Below the pieces are notes generated by a model. It saw only the letters and a list, made by a program, of their open reading frames with translations. It was not told the origin of the DNA and made no database searches. A program made the position numbers and the translations under genes. Positions 61,441 to 64,000 of a DNA stretch of 64,000 bases are shown piece after piece (position 1 is the first letter of the stretch; each line of letters begins with the position of its first letter). The stretch spans positions 7,037,501 to 7,101,500 of the forward strand of contig NC_135365.1 of NCBI RefSeq assembly GCF_051622035.1, given 5' to 3'. The DNA is from Arctopsyche grandis. Its lineage: Eukaryota > Arthropoda > Insecta > Trichoptera > Hydropsychidae.

Positions 61441-62851
61441 CGTCATAATGAATTTCTCCATTTCATAAAAATCTTGTATGGGTGAGAGGGTGGTATTATT
61501 ATATATAATATTTTTTGAATTAATTATAGTATTATTAATTACAGTATTTTTTATTATAGTATATTATTTATAGCATTTTTATTATAGTTAATATTTTTGA
61601 TTATAGTATTATTAATCATAGTATTTTCAAGGTTTTTCTTAGTTCCACTTGTTTTAATTTTGGAATTTTTAAGTAAAATATTTTAAATTATAATACTTTT
61701 AGATTGTAGTATTTTAAATTGTAATATTTTTAATTATAGTATATTTATTATCTAGTATACATATGTATACAGTATTTTTAATTTTAATTTAAGTTTTTAC
61801 GTGTTTTACACACAATCAACTAGAAAGATTAATATTTTTACTTTAATATGAATTTTCAGATAGACTGCTACTTTACGATAAACTCGTAACATCAGAAAAA
61901 AATCACAAAATCTGGATTGGGATCAAAATTGAGGTTAGACAATTATATTCATAATAACGACATGTTTGAAATATTTAAGGAATACAATATTTTCGACATA
62001 ATGAATTTCTCCATTTCATAAAAATCTTGTATGGGTGAGAGGGTGGTATTATTATATATAATATTTTTTGAATTAATTATAGTATTATTAATTACAGTAT
62101 TTTTAGTATAATAATTATAGCATTTTTACTATAGGTAGTATTTTTGATTATAGTATTATTAATCATAGTATTTTCAAAGTTTTTCTTAGTTTCACTTGTT
62201 TTAATTTTGAAATTTAAGTATAATATTTCAAATTATAATACTTTTAGATGTAGTACTTTAAATTGTAATATTTTTAATTATAGTTTATTTATTATCTAGT
62301 ATACATATACATTATTTTTAATTTCAATTTAGTTTTTACGTGTTTTACACACAATCAACTAGGAATATTAATATTTTTACTTTAATATAAATTTTCAGAT
62401 AGACGGTTATTTTACGAATAACTCGTAACATCAGAAGAAATCACAAAATCTGGATTGGGATCAAAATTGAGGTAAGACAATTATATTCATAATATCGACA
62501 TGTTAATATTGAAATATTTAACAAAAACCAAATTTTCGACATAATGAACCTCCCTTTTTCATAATAATCTTGTAAGGGTGAGAGGGTGGTATTATTTTTT
62601 GAATTAATTAAAGTATAATTAATTACAGCGTTTTTTATTATGGTATATTAATCATAGTATTGTTTATTATAATGTTTTAAATATAATATTTTTGATTTTA
62701 AAATTTCAAAGTATAGTATTTTAAATTATAATATTTTTAGATGTAGTATTTTAAACTCAAATATTTTTAATTATAGTATTTTTAATTTTAATATTTTTAA
62801 TTATAGTATTTTGTATAATTATATTTTTAACTTATTATTTTTAAATTTCAG
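61441..62851. repeat. Three tandem copies of a roughly 550-bp AT-rich unit
   Basis: The landmark CATAATGAA... GGGTGAGAGGGTGGTATTAT recurs at 61441, 61994 and 62538 (periods of about 553 and 544). Units 1 and 2 contain the same short segment bounded by ttttcag and GAG|gt (61860-61933 and 62399-62471). Unit 3 runs instead into the long open exon at 62852 after an equivalent aatttcag. Confidence 0.85.
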
Positions 62852-64000
62852 CGATCCAAAAAAAAGATGGAAAATTTTGATGGACGGGAAGGATTCCAGA
62901 ATGATAGTCGAATCGAGGTGACGAGAAAAACGGTGTTCAGCGAAGATGGCAAACAATACATCAAGGGAGAGTGGCAGGAAAACAATTTAACAAAAATATT
63001 ATCCTGTCAATTTAATACTACGTTCACCGATGAAAAGACGTTTTACATCAGAAATCAATCTCCAGGATATTTGTTTACAATAGATAGTGAAAATTTTATT
63101 GCTCGTGTACGTATTTCAGATACAACTGGTTTATATGTGGAAAATAGCTTTTTGGATAACGGTATCATATATGAGCTTTTACTTAACAGAATTAAAATAA
63201 CGGAAGTTGTAAAAGATGGTTTAATGAATAAAAAGAAACATTGCTACAAAGATTTCATTTCACTTATCAGTGACATTTGCCACAAGATTGGTGATGATAT
63301 CACTGTCAATGATGATATTTTACAAATATATATTGAAATTGGAAATATAAATGAAGTAGATGTGTCATTTAAGAATGCTTTGATTATGAATGAACTTGTC
63401 AAAAATGAATATGTTTCAGAGGAAATCAAAGCTATTGCGAGAACATTCATGAATATATTACGGTCTATTTATAAAAGATATGACATGCTACCAAATATAG
63501 AAATTTCCGAAATTGAGGATTTCAATCTTGCCAAAGAAGTGATAAAAATCATTGGTGAAGGACTAGAACACCATAAAAGAACTTTACATGACAATTATTT
63601 TATTTTTTTCGACAATAACAACTTCAACGATTTATCAGCAAAGCAGCTTCTATTTATAACAAAAACTGACATGAAAATGATTTCAGATCTTGCATCTGTC
63701 TCTGACAATAAATGTTTTTCTAAAATTTTAAACCTGTTACAAGCCTTTTTCATCAAAAATGTTGAAGCCGCTACGAAATACGTTTCTTATAGAAATATGG
63801 CACCAATGTTCAATTCAGTTTCTTATTACATTTTTAAAAGCTTCACTGAGCTTATCGAAACCATAAGCAGTATTACAAAAACATCTGTTGAAAATACTTT
63901 GAATATCATACAAACACATTCTACTATAAACTGGGAATCCCCCTGTTCCTTAGATTTGTCCATGGAAAGACAGTGTCGCTTCATCTTTCAATTGATTACG
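62852..64000 (+). CDS. Partial gene of unknown function, runs off the window end
   Basis: A continuous open frame from an acceptor-like aatttcag at 62851, with ATG at 62867, to the window edge (378 codons, no stop). The frame is also open from 62852, so an upstream coding exon in phase 0 is possible. I recognise no family. The product is hydrophilic, rich in Asn, Ile, Lys and Asp. It looks like a beta-rich N-terminal part (IKGEWQENNLTKILSCQFN, FYIRNQSPGYLFTID) followed by mostly helical sequence. There is no signal peptide or membrane segment. Codon usage is strongly AT-ending, unlike the GC-ending transporter and TRPML genes, so it may be a rapidly evolving or recently acquired gene. It is not obviously a transposon protein. 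Confidence 0.6.

Larger units (their letters stand above)
58453..62851. other. Region between TRPML and the last gene: repeats only
   Basis: Includes TRPML 5' sequence (a ttttgtag acceptor-like site at 58474 directly precedes the open frame), family B MITEs (58903, 59382), a SINE 3' end (59891-60092), a possible CAGTG-ended element (about 60404-60653), a short perfect palindrome at 61281-61333 and the triple tandem repeat from 61441. Confidence 0.6.

Noticed and set aside
1-64000. CRISPR arrays, rRNA genes, operon structures or bacterial defence systems
   Set aside because: None seen; the repeats are dispersed or palindromic eukaryotic elements and the genes are spliced insect-type genes.

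Overview
The window is from an AT-rich, repeat-dense eukaryotic genome, most likely an insect. The gene set points that way: a trehalose-transporter-type sugar porter, a brainiac-type beta-1,3-glycosyltransferase, a mucolipin (TRPML) channel and a tandem cluster of DHRSX-like reductases. All spliced genes use GT-AG introns. The repeat landscape (tRNA-derived SINEs, many foldback elements, hAT-type elements, RTE-like LINE tails, TACATATGTA-rich spacers) would suit a lepidopteran or related order, but I cannot fix the order from sequence alone.

Layout. 1-13 kb: three DHRSX-like short-chain dehydrogenase/reductase units on the minus strand. Two are complete two-exon genes (27-3092 and 9846-13010). 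The middle one (5818-6516) keeps only the long 5' exon, has lost its glycine-rich cofactor loop and has no visible 3' exon. 16.3-20.5 kb: a three-exon brainiac-like glycosyltransferase on the minus strand whose introns are full of SINEs and MITEs. 20.5-47.5 kb: about 27 kb without a convincing gene. It holds dispersed repeats, a nested pair of hAT-like elements with target-site duplications, a solo LTR, LINE fragments, a tandem duplication and one stretch (about 28.13-28.62 kb) that looks like conserved regulatory DNA. 47.5-53.5 kb: a three-exon facilitated trehalose transporter on the plus strand. 56.7-58.5 kb: a TRPML channel on the minus strand in one uninterrupted exon, convergent with the transporter. 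58.5-62.8 kb: MITEs, a SINE fragment and three tandem copies of a roughly 550 bp AT-rich unit. Each copy ends at an aligned splice-acceptor-like site, and the third runs into a long open exon (62852 to the window end) encoding a protein I do not recognise.

The genes do not form an operon or one pathway. The DHRSX-like proteins (membrane-anchored reductases; human DHRSX acts in dolichol synthesis), the Golgi glycosyltransferase, the plasma-membrane sugar transporter and the endolysosomal cation channel are ordinary, separately regulated insect genes. Exon coordinates of the spliced genes were deduced by eye from reading frame, GT-AG sites and remembered family conservation; no alignment was run. 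Several start codons were moved downstream because the longest open frame begins at GTG rather than ATG.
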